Notes: generated by a model not told the origin, from the letters alone. DNA of 64,000 nt from an uncultured Aquimarina sp. (GCA_947496555.1 CANMDH010000016.1:1-64000), one strand, 5' to 3'; positions 1 to 8,294 are shown, counted from the first letter of the stretch. A program made the numbers and translations.

Positions 1-16
1 CTTCGTTTGTCATGAT

Positions 17-59
17 TCTGTCTGAATAAAATTAATGATTAAAATTTAACTCAGACAGA
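17..59. terminator. Inverted repeat downstream of the MG2-like gene
   Basis: Perfect 9-bp arms TCTGTCTGA (17-25) and TCAGACAGA (51-59) enclose a 25-base A/T-rich loop. It lies just beyond the stop codon of the minus-strand gene that ends at 88. The loop is long and no clean U-run follows, so a terminator role is only a guess. Confidence 0.3.
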
Positions 60-87
60 GTTCAGTTTACAGCCTCCTTTATTTCTG

Positions 88-2448
88 TTATTCATTGAAT
101 TCTATAAGTTTGATTGAAGAAATTAGTTTTCCATTTTGTGTCATCCCTTCAATTAATAATTTTGCACCCTCTAAATTATAATGAGGAAAGGAAATACGCC
201 TACTTTTACCACCATCCATTATTAGATTAAACTCCCAATGAATATGGCCAAAGTTCAAGAAAGTTTTGTCTGTAATAGATCCTAATTTTGGGTTAAAATA
301 ATATTGTGGTTTTTCGAACCCTTCTGTAGCAATCTTTTTAATCATTTTTTCCTGAGATCCTAGCATATCCTTTCCATATTTCTGGTAGATATAAATAGTT
401 CCTCCATTACTTCCTTGCATACCAAAATGTTCATAATATATTTCATCTACACTATCCAGAAGTAAATCACTTAAATTATTATCTTCTATTCTGAAGTCAT
501 TGATAATTACTATAGGAGGATAATGTCCTATGGTTTTTGGTAAAATTGAAAAAGTACCATTTACAATGTTCGATCTAGTTTTGAAACCTAAACGTCTTAT
601 GTAATTGGATAATTTTACATGCTTTCTTACATCTGTCTTTTCAATTTTCCTACCTTCAAAAATACCTTTGGTTAATTTTGGATTTCTTGTGAGTTTGGTA
701 GCTTTTTTCTTCTGATTAATCATTACACTGTCCAAACTTATTATGTTTTCATTGTCTCTTATTTCAATGGAGTAATTATGGTCTTTGGACGTATTCTCGA
801 AATTAAATACACTAGAATTCAAACTTGAAAAACTAATGGAGTCCTTTTCAGTTTTTGGAAAAAAATCTAACCGTATTTCAGGATCTTTTTGTAAAGATTT
901 TCCGTTGGAGATACCAATGTTTAAAGTCTCTCCTTTCAGTATATATTGATTTTTAAGCTCAAATTTTCCTTCTGACCTAATATTTGCGGTCATAAGATTT
1001 TCTACACCTGGTTGATATAAGATCACTTGATCTCTTGCAGGATTTGTTGGGTTCAATACTTCTCCCTTTATTTCAATACCTCTTTCAAAATCGATTTTTT
1101 TTATTGGTGGAGCTTTAAAAATATTTTTCCAATCATACCGACTCCATCCAGAAGTCAATAATAATGCATCTAGTTCATAGAGGGTATACCGATTAGTTTT
1201 TCTTAAAAAATTCCATTCGTTCCGAATTGTAGTTTTTATATAGGGTTGTAACAGAAAATTTGAGAATATCGAAGTATTCTTATTATAAGCTTGAGTTTCT
1301 TCGGGTAATATAGATACACTCAAAGAACTCAAATTGGTATTTTTAGAATTAAGGCTAACTTCTATTTCTATAGAATCTTTTGTTTTGTTAATAATTTCAA
1401 TATTTGGGTCTAATCTTTTTGATTTGAATTGATATTCGTTAAAAATTAACCGTTCTAAAACAGGATTAGATTGATCATCAAAAAGAGTAATGATGTTAAT
1501 ACCAGGAAGTAAAGTTTTTTTTGGTATTATGATAGTTTTTTCGCGCTTATCAAATAAGAAACGTTGGATTTTGATCATACCATCTCGATGCGTAGCAAGA
1601 TAAAACCCCTTATTTTTTATTGTTTCAAAAGTTTTGATATTAGTTTGTATCGCAGCATAAACTTTGCCATCGATAAGATTGTTAATAGAAATGTTTATCC
1701 CTATTTCTTTAGATTCTGGAAGAGCCTTTCTAATGATTTTACCATCGTTTAATTCAATTTCCAAGAAATAAGTACGATTATGCTTAGGAGTTATCGAAAA
1801 TTTTCCAATCCCATTGTTATTGCTTTCAATATTTTTAAGAATAACTTCATTTTTATCATTGAGTACAATGCCTTGTTTTATTTTCCTTTTTACCGGAACT
1901 GCACTTTCAATATTGAACCCTATCGTATTAGGGATGTTTATAATCAAATTTCCACCCTCGGGAGTAACATGAATTGAATATTTATTTTGGATATCAGAAA
2001 CAGAAGCAATGTATCTATCTAAAACATAGATTTTTTGTACAAAGGCATCATCTTCTGTAAAATTTTTCATCCAATTGGTATACGCTTTTATAATAAGTTC
2101 TCCAGAGTCAAAACTTGGATCTAACAACATATTACCACTTACAACACCATTTTCAACATAGAATAACTTTTTGGTCAGTAGTTTTCCTGTCGCATCATAT
2201 ATTCCGCAATAAAGATTAGTAGTTTCTAAAAAAGGAAGTCCTGTTTTTCTGTTGTAGACATAACCTGAAAACCAGATGTTTTCACCTTTAAAAAAAATAT
2301 TCTTGTTAAGATGTAAAAAAATACTTTCTCTTGGTAGTTCAAAGTATTTCTTATACGCCTTGGTTAACTGAGAAGAAAAATCTTGTGAGTAAGTAGTTGG
2401 ATTAATAAATATTAAGTAAAAAGAAAAAATTACATACTTCAATTTCAT
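88..2448 (-). CDS. Secreted MG2-like protein with a TonB-plug-like C-terminal segment
   Basis: A 786-residue exported protein of unknown function. A hydrophobic signal peptide occupies about residues 1-21 and ends at TTYSQ. Residues ~35-140 (LHLNKNIFFKGENIWFSGYV) resemble the macroglobulin MG2 domain of large Bacteroidota envelope proteins. The middle is beta-rich. About residues 605-705 look like a TonB-receptor plug: a regulated-loop sequence, PPIVIINDFRI, then a conserved SVDEIYYEH and GSNGGTIYIYQK. There is no beta-barrel, so this is not a full TonB receptor. Proteins of this build are often anchored in or secreted across the outer membrane, but the substrate is unknown. It is transcribed alone, convergent with nothing in the window. 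The family call comes from pattern recognition only. Confidence 0.7.
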   Translation of the reverse strand: MKLKYVIFSFYLIFINPTTYSQDFSSQLTKAYKKYFELPRESIFLHLNKNIFFKGENIWFSGYVYNRKTGLPFLETTNLYCGIYDATGKLLTKKLFYVENGVVSGNMLLDPSFDSGELIIKAYTNWMKNFTEDDAFVQKIYVLDRYIASVSDIQNKYSIHVTPEGGNLIINIPNTIGFNIESAVPVKRKIKQGIVLNDKNEVILKNIESNNNGIGKFSITPKHNRTYFLEIELNDGKIIRKALPESKEIGINISINNLIDGKVYAAIQTNIKTFETIKNKGFYLATHRDGMIKIQRFLFDKREKTIIIPKKTLLPGINIITLFDDQSNPVLERLIFNEYQFKSKRLDPNIEIINKTKDSIEIEVSLNSKNTNLSSLSVSILPEETQAYNKNTSIFSNFLLQPYIKTTIRNEWNFLRKTNRYTLYELDALLLTSGWSRYDWKNIFKAPPIKKIDFERGIEIKGEVLNPTNPARDQVILYQPGVENLMTANIRSEGKFELKNQYILKGETLNIGISNGKSLQKDPEIRLDFFPKTEKDSISFSSLNSSVFNFENTSKDHNYSIEIRDNENIISLDSVMINQKKKATKLTRNPKLTKGIFEGRKIEKTDVRKHVKLSNYIRRLGFKTRSNIVNGTFSILPKTIGHYPPIVIINDFRIEDNNLSDLLLDSVDEIYYEHFGMQGSNGGTIYIYQKYGKDMLGSQEKMIKKIATEGFEKPQYYFNPKLGSITDKTFLNFGHIHWEFNLIMDGGKSRRISFPHYNLEGAKLLIEGMTQNGKLISSIKLIEFNE

Positions 2449-2543
2449 GCAAATAGGTGTGATTAAACCTGAAGTTTAAATTTACGAAAATTTAGGATGA
2501 TTATTTACAATGAAGGAAATGGAAATATAGATATTTTAAGTAA

Positions 2544-2584
2544 AAAACTTCCGAAAGATGATGTATGCTTCTTCCGGAAGTTTT
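2544..2584 (-). terminator. Rho-independent terminator downstream of ric
   Basis: AAAACTTCCG (2544-2553) pairs perfectly with CGGAAGTTTT (2575-2584). Read on the minus strand, the stem ends in a run of T, and it sits 38 bp beyond the ric stop codon. The A and T flanks would let it work in both directions. Confidence 0.7.
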
Positions 2585-2621
2585 AAATGTTGAAATAATG
2601 AAAAAAACGATATTGTATCTA

Positions 2622-3365
2622 CTAAGAAGATACGTTGGTTTTTTCCATGATTTTCGTTTCCATCTCTATGGCTTTTGGAAATAGAATGTTATTTTCTAAA
2701 TGAATATGCAGGTGCAAATTTTCTTCAAATTCTTTAAGCATAGAAAAAGCAACACGATAAGTAGTACATCCATCTGCAGGAGGAGTATAATTGCTGGATA
2801 GTGCAGCAATTTTTCGAAATCGTTCCCCTTCGTTATCATGTTCCTTCATCATCATTGAAATAGGGTTTACTACAGTTCCAAAATGGGGTAACGGCACCGC
2901 ATCATCTTGCCGCAGAGTTTTTACCATTCTTTTAATAAATGGAAAAAGTATGATTTCCTCTTTTTTCATATGCTGAGTAAGTTCACCGGCAGCATCGGTA
3001 AATAACTCATTAATTACTATGAGTTCGGGATGTCGTTCACCATGAACTTTACATAATTTGGTTACATATTGGATTATAACAGGGATCTTTTCTTCTACAT
3101 AATGATGGTGTGTTTTCTCAATATAATCTACTAGGAGATCCAATGGCCATGATTGATAATCCAAAGGATTATTCACTTTTTTGGATAGTATTTCATTTAA
3201 ATTCTCTAGAATCTCTTCAATTTTAATATTCTTTTTATCACATACTTCCTCTAGAGTTCTATCACCTTTGCAGCAAAAGTCAATTCCGTAGGAAGAGAAA
3301 ATTTCAGCTGTTCTATAATCCTTTGCCACCAATTGTCCAACTGGCATTTTTATAAGTGTTTCCAT
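2622..3365 (-). CDS. ric: Iron-sulfur cluster repair di-iron protein (Ric/ScdA/YtfE family)
   Basis: A cytoplasmic di-iron protein that repairs Fe-S clusters damaged by nitric oxide or oxidants. At 247 residues it has the full family length. The N-terminal ScdA_N/DUF542 domain carries the GIDFCCKGDRTLEEVC motif (about residues 29-44). The rest is a hemerythrin-like four-helix bundle with the expected iron ligands in HHHYVEEK, HMKKEEIILFP, MMKEHDNEGERF and HIHLENNILFPK. It is transcribed away from the Rrf2 gene. A 36-bp perfect palindrome lies 45 bp upstream of its start, so I infer repression by the neighbouring NsrR-like regulator. The setting beside nitrous oxide reductase genes supports a nitric oxide defence role. 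Confidence 0.92.
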   Translation of the reverse strand: METLIKMPVGQLVAKDYRTAEIFSSYGIDFCCKGDRTLEEVCDKKNIKIEEILENLNEILSKKVNNPLDYQSWPLDLLVDYIEKTHHHYVEEKIPVIIQYVTKLCKVHGERHPELIVINELFTDAAGELTQHMKKEEIILFPFIKRMVKTLRQDDAVPLPHFGTVVNPISMMMKEHDNEGERFRKIAALSSNYTPPADGCTTYRVAFSMLKEFEENLHLHIHLENNILFPKAIEMETKIMEKTNVSS

Positions 3366-3410
3366 AATTTCAGGTATTTATTATTGTTTTTGTCTTTATG
3401 TTAATAGAGC

Positions 3411-3446
3411 ATCATTAATTCGGATAAAATTATCCGAATTAATGAT
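3411..3446. promoter_or_regulatory. 36-bp perfect palindrome, candidate Rrf2/NsrR operator upstream of ric
   Basis: The arms ATCATTAATTCGGATAA (3411-3427) and TTATCCGAATTAATGAT (3430-3446) are perfect inverted repeats around a central AA. The element lies between the stop of the Rrf2 gene and the start of ric. Its central 22 bp recur with 19 matches at 3932-3953, in front of the Rrf2 gene and the nos operon. Site identity plus Fe-S regulator context makes it a good candidate operator for the adjacent Rrf2 protein. It could also fold as a hairpin at the end of the Rrf2 transcript. Confidence 0.7.
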
Positions 3447-3454
3447 AAATTTTT

Positions 3455-3889
3455 TTAAGTCTTCAAATAAGTAACCCCAGACTTCAGTCCAAGGGCCAAC
3501 TCCTCAAGGTTTGTTGTTTCCAACATCCTGCGAAGCTCTTCTCTAACGTCTAAGAATTTGTCGTGTACTGGGCAAGGATGATTTTCATCACAAGTGCTTA
3601 AACCTAATCCACAACCATTATATATACTATCACCGTCTATTGCATCTACTATTTGAGCAAGTTTAACTGTCGATATCTTACTTTTTTCAATTTCAAAACC
3701 TCCTGCCGCACCTTTTGTAGAACTTATAATATGTTTCCGAGCTAATTTTTGAAGAATTTTTGCTGTGAATGCCTCTGGTGAATTGATTTCTGCGGCAATA
3801 TCCTTGAGACTTACTCGTGTTTCTTGATAAGATTTTAGAGCAATAAAAATTGACGCTTTAATTCCGTATTCACATGCTTTCGAGAACAT
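3455..3889 (-). CDS. nsrR: Rrf2-family Fe-S transcriptional regulator, NsrR-like
   Basis: A 144-residue winged-helix regulator. The N-terminal half has the Rrf2 fold (MFSKACEYGIKASIFIAL, SLKDIAAEIN, KGAAGGFEI). Cys93, Cys100 and Cys106, in GCGLGLSTCDENHPC, have the spacing used by NsrR and IscR to hold a [2Fe-2S] or [4Fe-4S] cluster. In NsrR, nitrosylation of the cluster relieves repression. It sits between ric and the nos operon and is divergent from the latter. The two related palindromes at 3411-3446 and 3932-3953 suggest it controls itself, ric and possibly nos. A minus-strand -7 box TATCTTTG (3920-3913) lies next to the second palindrome. The NsrR-type function is inferred from context; IscR-type function is the main alternative. 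Confidence 0.85.
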   Translation of the reverse strand: MFSKACEYGIKASIFIALKSYQETRVSLKDIAAEINSPEAFTAKILQKLARKHIISSTKGAAGGFEIEKSKISTVKLAQIVDAIDGDSIYNGCGLGLSTCDENHPCPVHDKFLDVREELRRMLETTNLEELALGLKSGVTYLKT

Positions 3890-3931
3890 TCAAATTTAAA
3901 TTTTTGGTAGGACAAAGATAATAAGATTTTA

Positions 3932-3953
3932 ATTAGGATAAAAATGTCCGAAT
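3932..3953. promoter_or_regulatory. Second Rrf2-type operator in the nsrR/nos divergent promoter
   Basis: An imperfect inverted repeat matching the centre of the 3411-3446 palindrome at 19 of 22 positions (half-sites ATTAGGATAA and TGTCCGAAT). It overlaps the expected -33 region of the minus-strand promoter whose -7 box, TATCTTTG, is at 3913-3920. That position would suit autorepression of the Rrf2 gene. Confidence 0.6.
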
Positions 3954-3997
3954 ATGACAATTATCATATTTATATCCTCTCCCTACACCTACATTTG
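3952..3997 (+). promoter_or_regulatory. Candidate nos operon promoter with a Crp/Fnr-like site
   Basis: ATATGA (3952-3957), six bases, then TCATAT (3964-3969) form an 18-bp palindrome with the TGA-N6-TCA core of Crp/Fnr-family sites. The -7 box TACATTTG (3990-3997) matches the Bacteroidota TAnnTTTG consensus. No TTTG is present at -33. If transcription starts a few bases after the -7 box, the palindrome centre is near -41, the class II activator position. I infer activation of nos by a Crp/Fnr-type oxygen or NO sensor. Confidence 0.5.
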
Positions 3998-4065
3998 TTA
4001 GATGTCAAAAAATATTGTGCTGGGGAGAAATGAATTTCTGAATTATAAATCTTAAATCAATAGAA

Positions 4066-4578
4066 ATGATTAAACTTAGTAAACTAATTCTCTTGTTAAT
4101 AGCCGCATTCTTGATAAGCTGTGGGGGAAAAGAAGAAAAAGCGGAAGAGCAAATCAAAATCGGTAAAAAAACAACTACTACTCAAAAAGAAACCAAACCT
4201 ATTTCAACAGGCGTTCCAGCTTCACAAAAAATTGATCTTACCAATAAAGGTGTTGGACCTATCAAAAAATTAGACTTGCCGGCTACCATCGATGAACCAA
4301 TGGCTTCGACAGGAAAAGAACTGTTTAAGGTGAAATGTATGGCATGCCATAAGACTCACAAAAAATTTATTGGTCCACCACCTGTAGGTATTTTAGAAAA
4401 ACGTACACCAGAATGGATTATGAATATGATTCTTAATCCTGAGAAAATGGTAGTAGAAGATCCTTTGGCTAAAGAATTATTAGTCGAGCACAATGGCTCT
4501 CCTATGGCTAATCAAAGTTTAACCGAGGAAGAGGCCAGGGCTATATTGGAATATTTCAGGACTTTGAAAAAAGAATAG
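4066..4578 (+). CDS. Lipoprotein monohaem c-type cytochrome of the nos operon
   Basis: A 170-residue periplasmic electron carrier. A lipoprotein signal ends in the lipobox LISC (Cys19). A charged, Thr/Lys-rich linker follows, then a single class I cytochrome c domain with haem motif CMACH (residues 91-95) and a likely axial methionine in SPMANQ (Met147). It is the first gene of the nos operon, 14 bp before the fasciclin gene, so it probably delivers electrons to NosZ. Membrane-anchored cytochromes are usual in clade II nos clusters, where the reductase lacks the NosR route. The partner assignment is inferred from gene order. Confidence 0.85.
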   Translation: MIKLSKLILLLIAAFLISCGGKEEKAEEQIKIGKKTTTTQKETKPISTGVPASQKIDLTNKGVGPIKKLDLPATIDEPMASTGKELFKVKCMACHKTHKKFIGPPPVGILEKRTPEWIMNMILNPEKMVVEDPLAKELLVEHNGSPMANQSLTEEEARAILEYFRTLKKE

Positions 4579-4592
4579 AAAATCTCAACACT

Positions 4593-5168
4593 ATGAAAAC
4601 AACTAAAGTAACATTGTTGATTTTGATATGTACTGTCTTTCTTGCAAGTTGCAAAACCGAAACTAAGAAGGAACCATCAGATTCAACGACCGAAAAAACC
4701 GCAACAGAAACTACAACAAAACAAGGACAAGCCTTTATACAAGATGATGAGGCGACTCCTAATGTGCTTAATATTGCCATTAGTTCTAAGGATCACACTA
4801 CATTGGTGGCGGCAGTACAGGCTGCAGAATTAGAGAATGCACTAGTAAATGCAGGGCCTTTGATGGTTTTTGCACCAACTAATGAAGCATTTGATGCATT
4901 GCCAGAAGGAACTGTAGAAAATCTGCTAAAGCCTGAAAGCAAAGATGCGTTAGCCAATATCTTAAAATACCACGTTACTCCGGGTAATTACTCAAAAGAC
5001 TTCTTAAAAAAATTCAAGAAACTTGGTCAGTCCAATGGGGTAGATGTAATGGTTACTACAAAAGGAGACGATGTTTTTATTGGCGAAGCCAGAATAGTAG
5101 CCAGTGTTCCTGCAGGTAATGGAATCGTTCATGTGATTGATAAAGTATTATTACCACCATCCAACTAA
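4593..5168 (+). CDS. Fasciclin (FAS1) domain lipoprotein in the nos operon
   Basis: A 191-residue exported lipoprotein: lipobox LASC (Cys20), a short Thr/Lys/Glu-rich linker, then one FAS1 domain over about residues 55-190. FAS1 hallmarks include TLVAAVQAAELENAL, VFAPTNEAFDALP, ILKYHVTPG and GIVHVIDKVLLPP. FAS1 domains mediate adhesion or protein contacts, and no enzymatic motif is visible. It lies between the cytochrome and nosZ with 14-bp gaps on both sides, so it is co-expressed with the reductase. A scaffold or assembly role on the periplasmic face is possible but unproven. Confidence 0.85.
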   Translation: MKTTKVTLLILICTVFLASCKTETKKEPSDSTTEKTATETTTKQGQAFIQDDEATPNVLNIAISSKDHTTLVAAVQAAELENALVNAGPLMVFAPTNEAFDALPEGTVENLLKPESKDALANILKYHVTPGNYSKDFLKKFKKLGQSNGVDVMVTTKGDDVFIGEARIVASVPAGNGIVHVIDKVLLPPSN

Positions 5169-5182
5169 AAAAAAACAGTATT

Positions 5183-7147
5183 ATGAAACGTTTATCTATA
5201 ATATTTCTTGCGGTTACTTCATTAGCACTAGTAATAAGTAGTTGCAATACCGGTAGTCGGGATACTAAGTCAAACGGAGCATTAGCATCCAATGTTGCCG
5301 AGAAAGTTTACGTTGCTCCTGGTGAGCACGATGAGTTTTATGCCTTCATTTCGGGGGGATTTAGTGGGCAATTATCGGTCTATGGATTACCTTCAGGAAG
5401 GTTATTTAAAGTTATTCCGGTATTTTCTCAGGACCCCGAAAAAGCATGGGGGTATAATGAAGAGACCAAACCAATGCTAAATACTTCGTATGGGTTTATT
5501 CCTTGGGATGATTCTCACCACCCCGATATATCACAAACTAATGGAGAAGTTGATGGTAGATGGGTATTTATTAATGGAAATAACACGCCCAGAATTGCCA
5601 AAATCGACTTAAGCACATTCGAAACTACCGAAATAATGGAAGTTCCTAACAGTGCAGGTAACCATAGTTCTGCCTTTGTTACCGAGAATACAGAGTATGT
5701 AGTCGCCGGAACACGTTTTTCGGTCCCTGTACCACAACAAGATATCTCAATTAAAGAGTACAAAGGAAAATTTAAAGGAGCGGTATCATTTATTAGTATA
5801 GAACCCGAACATGGTCATATGGAGATGGCTTTTCAGATATTACTGCCTGGTTTTGATTATGATCTGGCTCACCCTGGTAGAGGGGCTTCTCATGGCTGGT
5901 TTTTCTTTTCAACTTACAATTCAGAAGAATCACACACCCTAATGGAGGTGAATGCTTCTCAAAATGACAAAGATTTCATTGCAGCCATCAATTGGAAAAA
6001 AGCTGAAGAATATATCAAACAAGGAAAGTTTAAAACGATGCCTGCCAATTATGCACACAACGTATATGATGATAAAACACATACGGCTACTTCTACCATG
6101 AAAAAAGAGGTAAAAGTATTAGATCCGGCAGATTGCCCCGGTTTGGTATATTTCTTACCTACTCCCAAATCGCCACACGGTTGTGATGTAGACCCAACAG
6201 GTGAATACATTGTGGGTAACGGTAAACTCTCTGCAGACCTAACGGTACATTCTTTCAGTAAAATGATGGAAGCGATTAAAAATGAAAAATTTGATGGTGA
6301 TGCTTATGGAATCCCAATTATAAAATTTGAAGAGTCTCTTGCGGGCGTAGTTTCTCAAGCAGGCCTTGGACCACTGCATACTGAGTTTGACGATAAAGGA
6401 AATGGATATACGACATTCTTTATTTCTTCAGAAGTGGTAAAATGGAAAGTAGGTACCTGGGAGGTGATCGACAGAAAGCCTACTTATTACTCTGTGGGAC
6501 ACTTAATGATACCCGGTGGAAATTCTCGCAAACCATTTGGTAAGTATGTAGTAGCTATGAATAAAATTACTAAAGATCGTTACCTACCAACGGGTCCCGA
6601 GGTAACGCAATCTGCACAGCTATATGATATTACTGGTGAGAAAATGGAATTACTACTAGATTTCCCAACGATTGGAGAGCCGCATTACGCTGCTGGTATC
6701 CCTGCAGATTTAGTGAAACCGCGGTCTAAAAAGATCTTCAAATTAGAAGAAAATGAACACAAGTACGGTGTTAAGAGTAGCGAAGAAGTAAGAGTTGAAA
6801 GAAATGGAAATGAAGTTCATGTGTATATGACCATGATTCGAAGCCACTTTACACCCGATAATATAGAAGGAATCAAAGTAGGAGACAAGGTATATTTTCA
6901 TGTCACCAACTTAGAGCAAGATTATGATGTGCCTCACGGAATTAGTATGATTGGGGCCAACACTTCAGAACTACTGATTATGCCAGGGCAAACCGAAACA
7001 TTTGTATGGGAGCCTAAACAAGTAGGAGTTTGGCCATTTTATTGTACCGATTTCTGTTCTGCATTACATCAAGAGATGCAAGGATATGTTCGTGTATCAC
7101 CAACATCTTCGGATATAAAACTTTCCTGGTCTTTGGGTGAGGATTGA
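5183..7147 (+). CDS. nosZ: Nitrous-oxide reductase, clade II (Sec-dependent)
   Basis: Reduces N2O to N2 in the periplasm with a CuZ [4Cu-2S] centre and a CuA centre. At 654 residues it is full length. The signal is Sec/lipoprotein type (Cys21 in VISSC) with no twin-arginine motif, which marks clade II enzymes. The N-terminal beta-propeller shows CuZ-type histidines in DDSHHPD, RGASHGW, SPHGCDV, GLGPLHTEFD and GEPHYAAG. The C-terminal cupredoxin has CuA ligands in CTDFCSALHQEM (Cys621, Cys625, His629, Met632) plus the upstream His in DVPHGISMIG. It is third in the operon and is followed by a hairpin terminator before the accessory genes. All expected ligands look intact, so it should be active. 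Confidence 0.97.
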   Translation: MKRLSIIFLAVTSLALVISSCNTGSRDTKSNGALASNVAEKVYVAPGEHDEFYAFISGGFSGQLSVYGLPSGRLFKVIPVFSQDPEKAWGYNEETKPMLNTSYGFIPWDDSHHPDISQTNGEVDGRWVFINGNNTPRIAKIDLSTFETTEIMEVPNSAGNHSSAFVTENTEYVVAGTRFSVPVPQQDISIKEYKGKFKGAVSFISIEPEHGHMEMAFQILLPGFDYDLAHPGRGASHGWFFFSTYNSEESHTLMEVNASQNDKDFIAAINWKKAEEYIKQGKFKTMPANYAHNVYDDKTHTATSTMKKEVKVLDPADCPGLVYFLPTPKSPHGCDVDPTGEYIVGNGKLSADLTVHSFSKMMEAIKNEKFDGDAYGIPIIKFEESLAGVVSQAGLGPLHTEFDDKGNGYTTFFISSEVVKWKVGTWEVIDRKPTYYSVGHLMIPGGNSRKPFGKYVVAMNKITKDRYLPTGPEVTQSAQLYDITGEKMELLLDFPTIGEPHYAAGIPADLVKPRSKKIFKLEENEHKYGVKSSEEVRVERNGNEVHVYMTMIRSHFTPDNIEGIKVGDKVYFHVTNLEQDYDVPHGISMIGANTSELLIMPGQTETFVWEPKQVGVWPFYCTDFCSALHQEMQGYVRVSPTSSDIKLSWSLGED

Positions 7148-7190
7148 TTTTTACCCACTAGGAAGGAAATAGATTAGTTATATTTCCAAA

Positions 7191-7221
7191 AAAGCGGGAG
7201 GGCTACAACTCCTCCCGCTTT
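7191..7221 (+). terminator. Intra-operon terminator between nosZ and the nos accessory genes
   Basis: AAAGCGGGAGG (7191-7201) and CCTCCCGCTTT (7211-7221) form an 11-bp stem with a 9-base loop, ending in TTTT. It lies only 9 bp before the next ATG, so the downstream genes must be reached by read-through. This would raise nosZ mRNA over the assembly genes. A stem with the same GCGGGAG core occurs at 47154-47185. Confidence 0.75.
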
Positions 7222-7230
7222 TAAATTAAA

Positions 7231-7875
7231 ATGAGCTTCATGATGAAACAGAAATCACGAATTTTAATGCTTATGGGAGCGTTGCTTCCACTATTCTTGT
7301 TTGTATTTCCTCTTTGGAACATTACACTAGAAGCACCGCAATACCCAATTCCACTGGGTATGGATATTTATATCAATGACTTTGCCGACATGCATCCTCA
7401 CGATATCAAAAATATCAATTTGATGAACCATTATGTAGGGATGAAATATATTCCTGAATCTATACCCGAGTTCAAAATTTTCCCAATAGTCATTATTGTC
7501 ATGGCGTTTTTTGGATTAATCATAGGTTTTAAGGCAAATTATAAGTGGTTTTTGGGCTGGTTTATTGTTATGTCTGTTTTGGCATTGGCAGGGATCTATG
7601 ATTTCTATTTATGGGAACATGATTACGGTCACGACCTAGATCCAAAGGCTATTATGAAGTTTACCAATCCCGATGGTTCTGTTATGGGATTTCAGCCTCC
7701 TTTGTTTGGCACCAAAGATATCCTCAATTTTAGAGCACATTCATTTCCTCAATTAGGAGCTTATTTTCTAGCTGTTGGAATGATGTTATCCTTTATTGCT
7801 TATATAGTAGGAAAGAAAGAAAAAAAATTATCTAACATCAATACAAAATGGGAAAAAGCAGTGCTATCAGAATAA
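7231..7875 (+). CDS. Four-helix membrane protein of the nos cluster
   Basis: A 214-residue inner-membrane protein. Four hydrophobic segments are visible: near residues 10-28 (ALLPLFLFVFPLWNI), 85-104 (IFPIVIIVMAFFGLIIGF), 109-127 and 175-193. The loop after the first helix carries HPHDIKNINLMNHYVGM, a histidine/methionine-rich stretch typical of a small membrane protein found in clade II nos gene clusters of Bacteroidota. A role in copper handling or electron transfer to NosZ is plausible from composition and position, but I cannot assign an activity. The gene overlaps nosL by 28 bp. Alternative ATG codons lie at 7240 and 7243. Confidence 0.75.
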   Translation: MSFMMKQKSRILMLMGALLPLFLFVFPLWNITLEAPQYPIPLGMDIYINDFADMHPHDIKNINLMNHYVGMKYIPESIPEFKIFPIVIIVMAFFGLIIGFKANYKWFLGWFIVMSVLALAGIYDFYLWEHDYGHDLDPKAIMKFTNPDGSVMGFQPPLFGTKDILNFRAHSFPQLGAYFLAVGMMLSFIAYIVGKKEKKLSNINTKWEKAVLSE

Positions 7876-8294
7876 TGTTCTCAATCCTTCTTGTTATGTT
7901 GGTTACTTCTTGTAGTATTAAAGAAGAAAAAATTACTTATGGCCAAGATGGATGTCACTATTGTAGTATGACTATTGTCGATAGGATACACGGAGCGGAA
8001 ATTGTTACCAATAAAGGCAAAGTTTTTAAGTTTGATGCCATAGAGTGTATGGTAAACTACAGCAAAGACATTGACGAGAATGAAATATCACTATATCTAT
8101 GCAATCATTATGAAACCCCAGAGGAATTTATAGATGCTACAAAGGCTACTTTTTTGATAAGTAAGAATCTTCCTAGCCCCATGGGGGCATATCTTACGGC
8201 TTTTGGAAATCAAACAAGTGCAGACAAAATCAAATCTAAAAAAGAAGGTGAGTTATTTACCTGGGAAGGACTTCTTAATCATCTAAAACGCTAG
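7848..8294 (+). CDS. nosL: Copper chaperone lipoprotein NosL
   Basis: Delivers Cu(I) to NosZ in the periplasm. It is 148 residues: a lipoprotein signal with lipobox VTSC (Cys22) and the NosL metal motif in DGCHYCSMTIVD (Cys36, Cys39, Met41). Conserved NosL segments FDAIECMVNY and SPMGAYLTAFG follow. The start at 7848 gives a charged n-region (GKSSAIR). An ATG at 7875, in a TAATG overlap with the preceding stop, would give a shorter signal without positive charge, so I prefer the upstream start. It is translationally linked to the membrane protein before it and lies 50 bp ahead of nosD. Confidence 0.93.
   Translation: MGKSSAIRIMFSILLVMLVTSCSIKEEKITYGQDGCHYCSMTIVDRIHGAEIVTNKGKVFKFDAIECMVNYSKDIDENEISLYLCNHYETPEEFIDATKATFLISKNLPSPMGAYLTAFGNQTSADKIKSKKEGELFTWEGLLNHLKR

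Noticed and set aside
1564-1977. Plus-strand reading frames opposite the MG2-like gene
   Set aside because: They are antisense to a long, well-supported coding region and have no recognisable domain, signal or start context.
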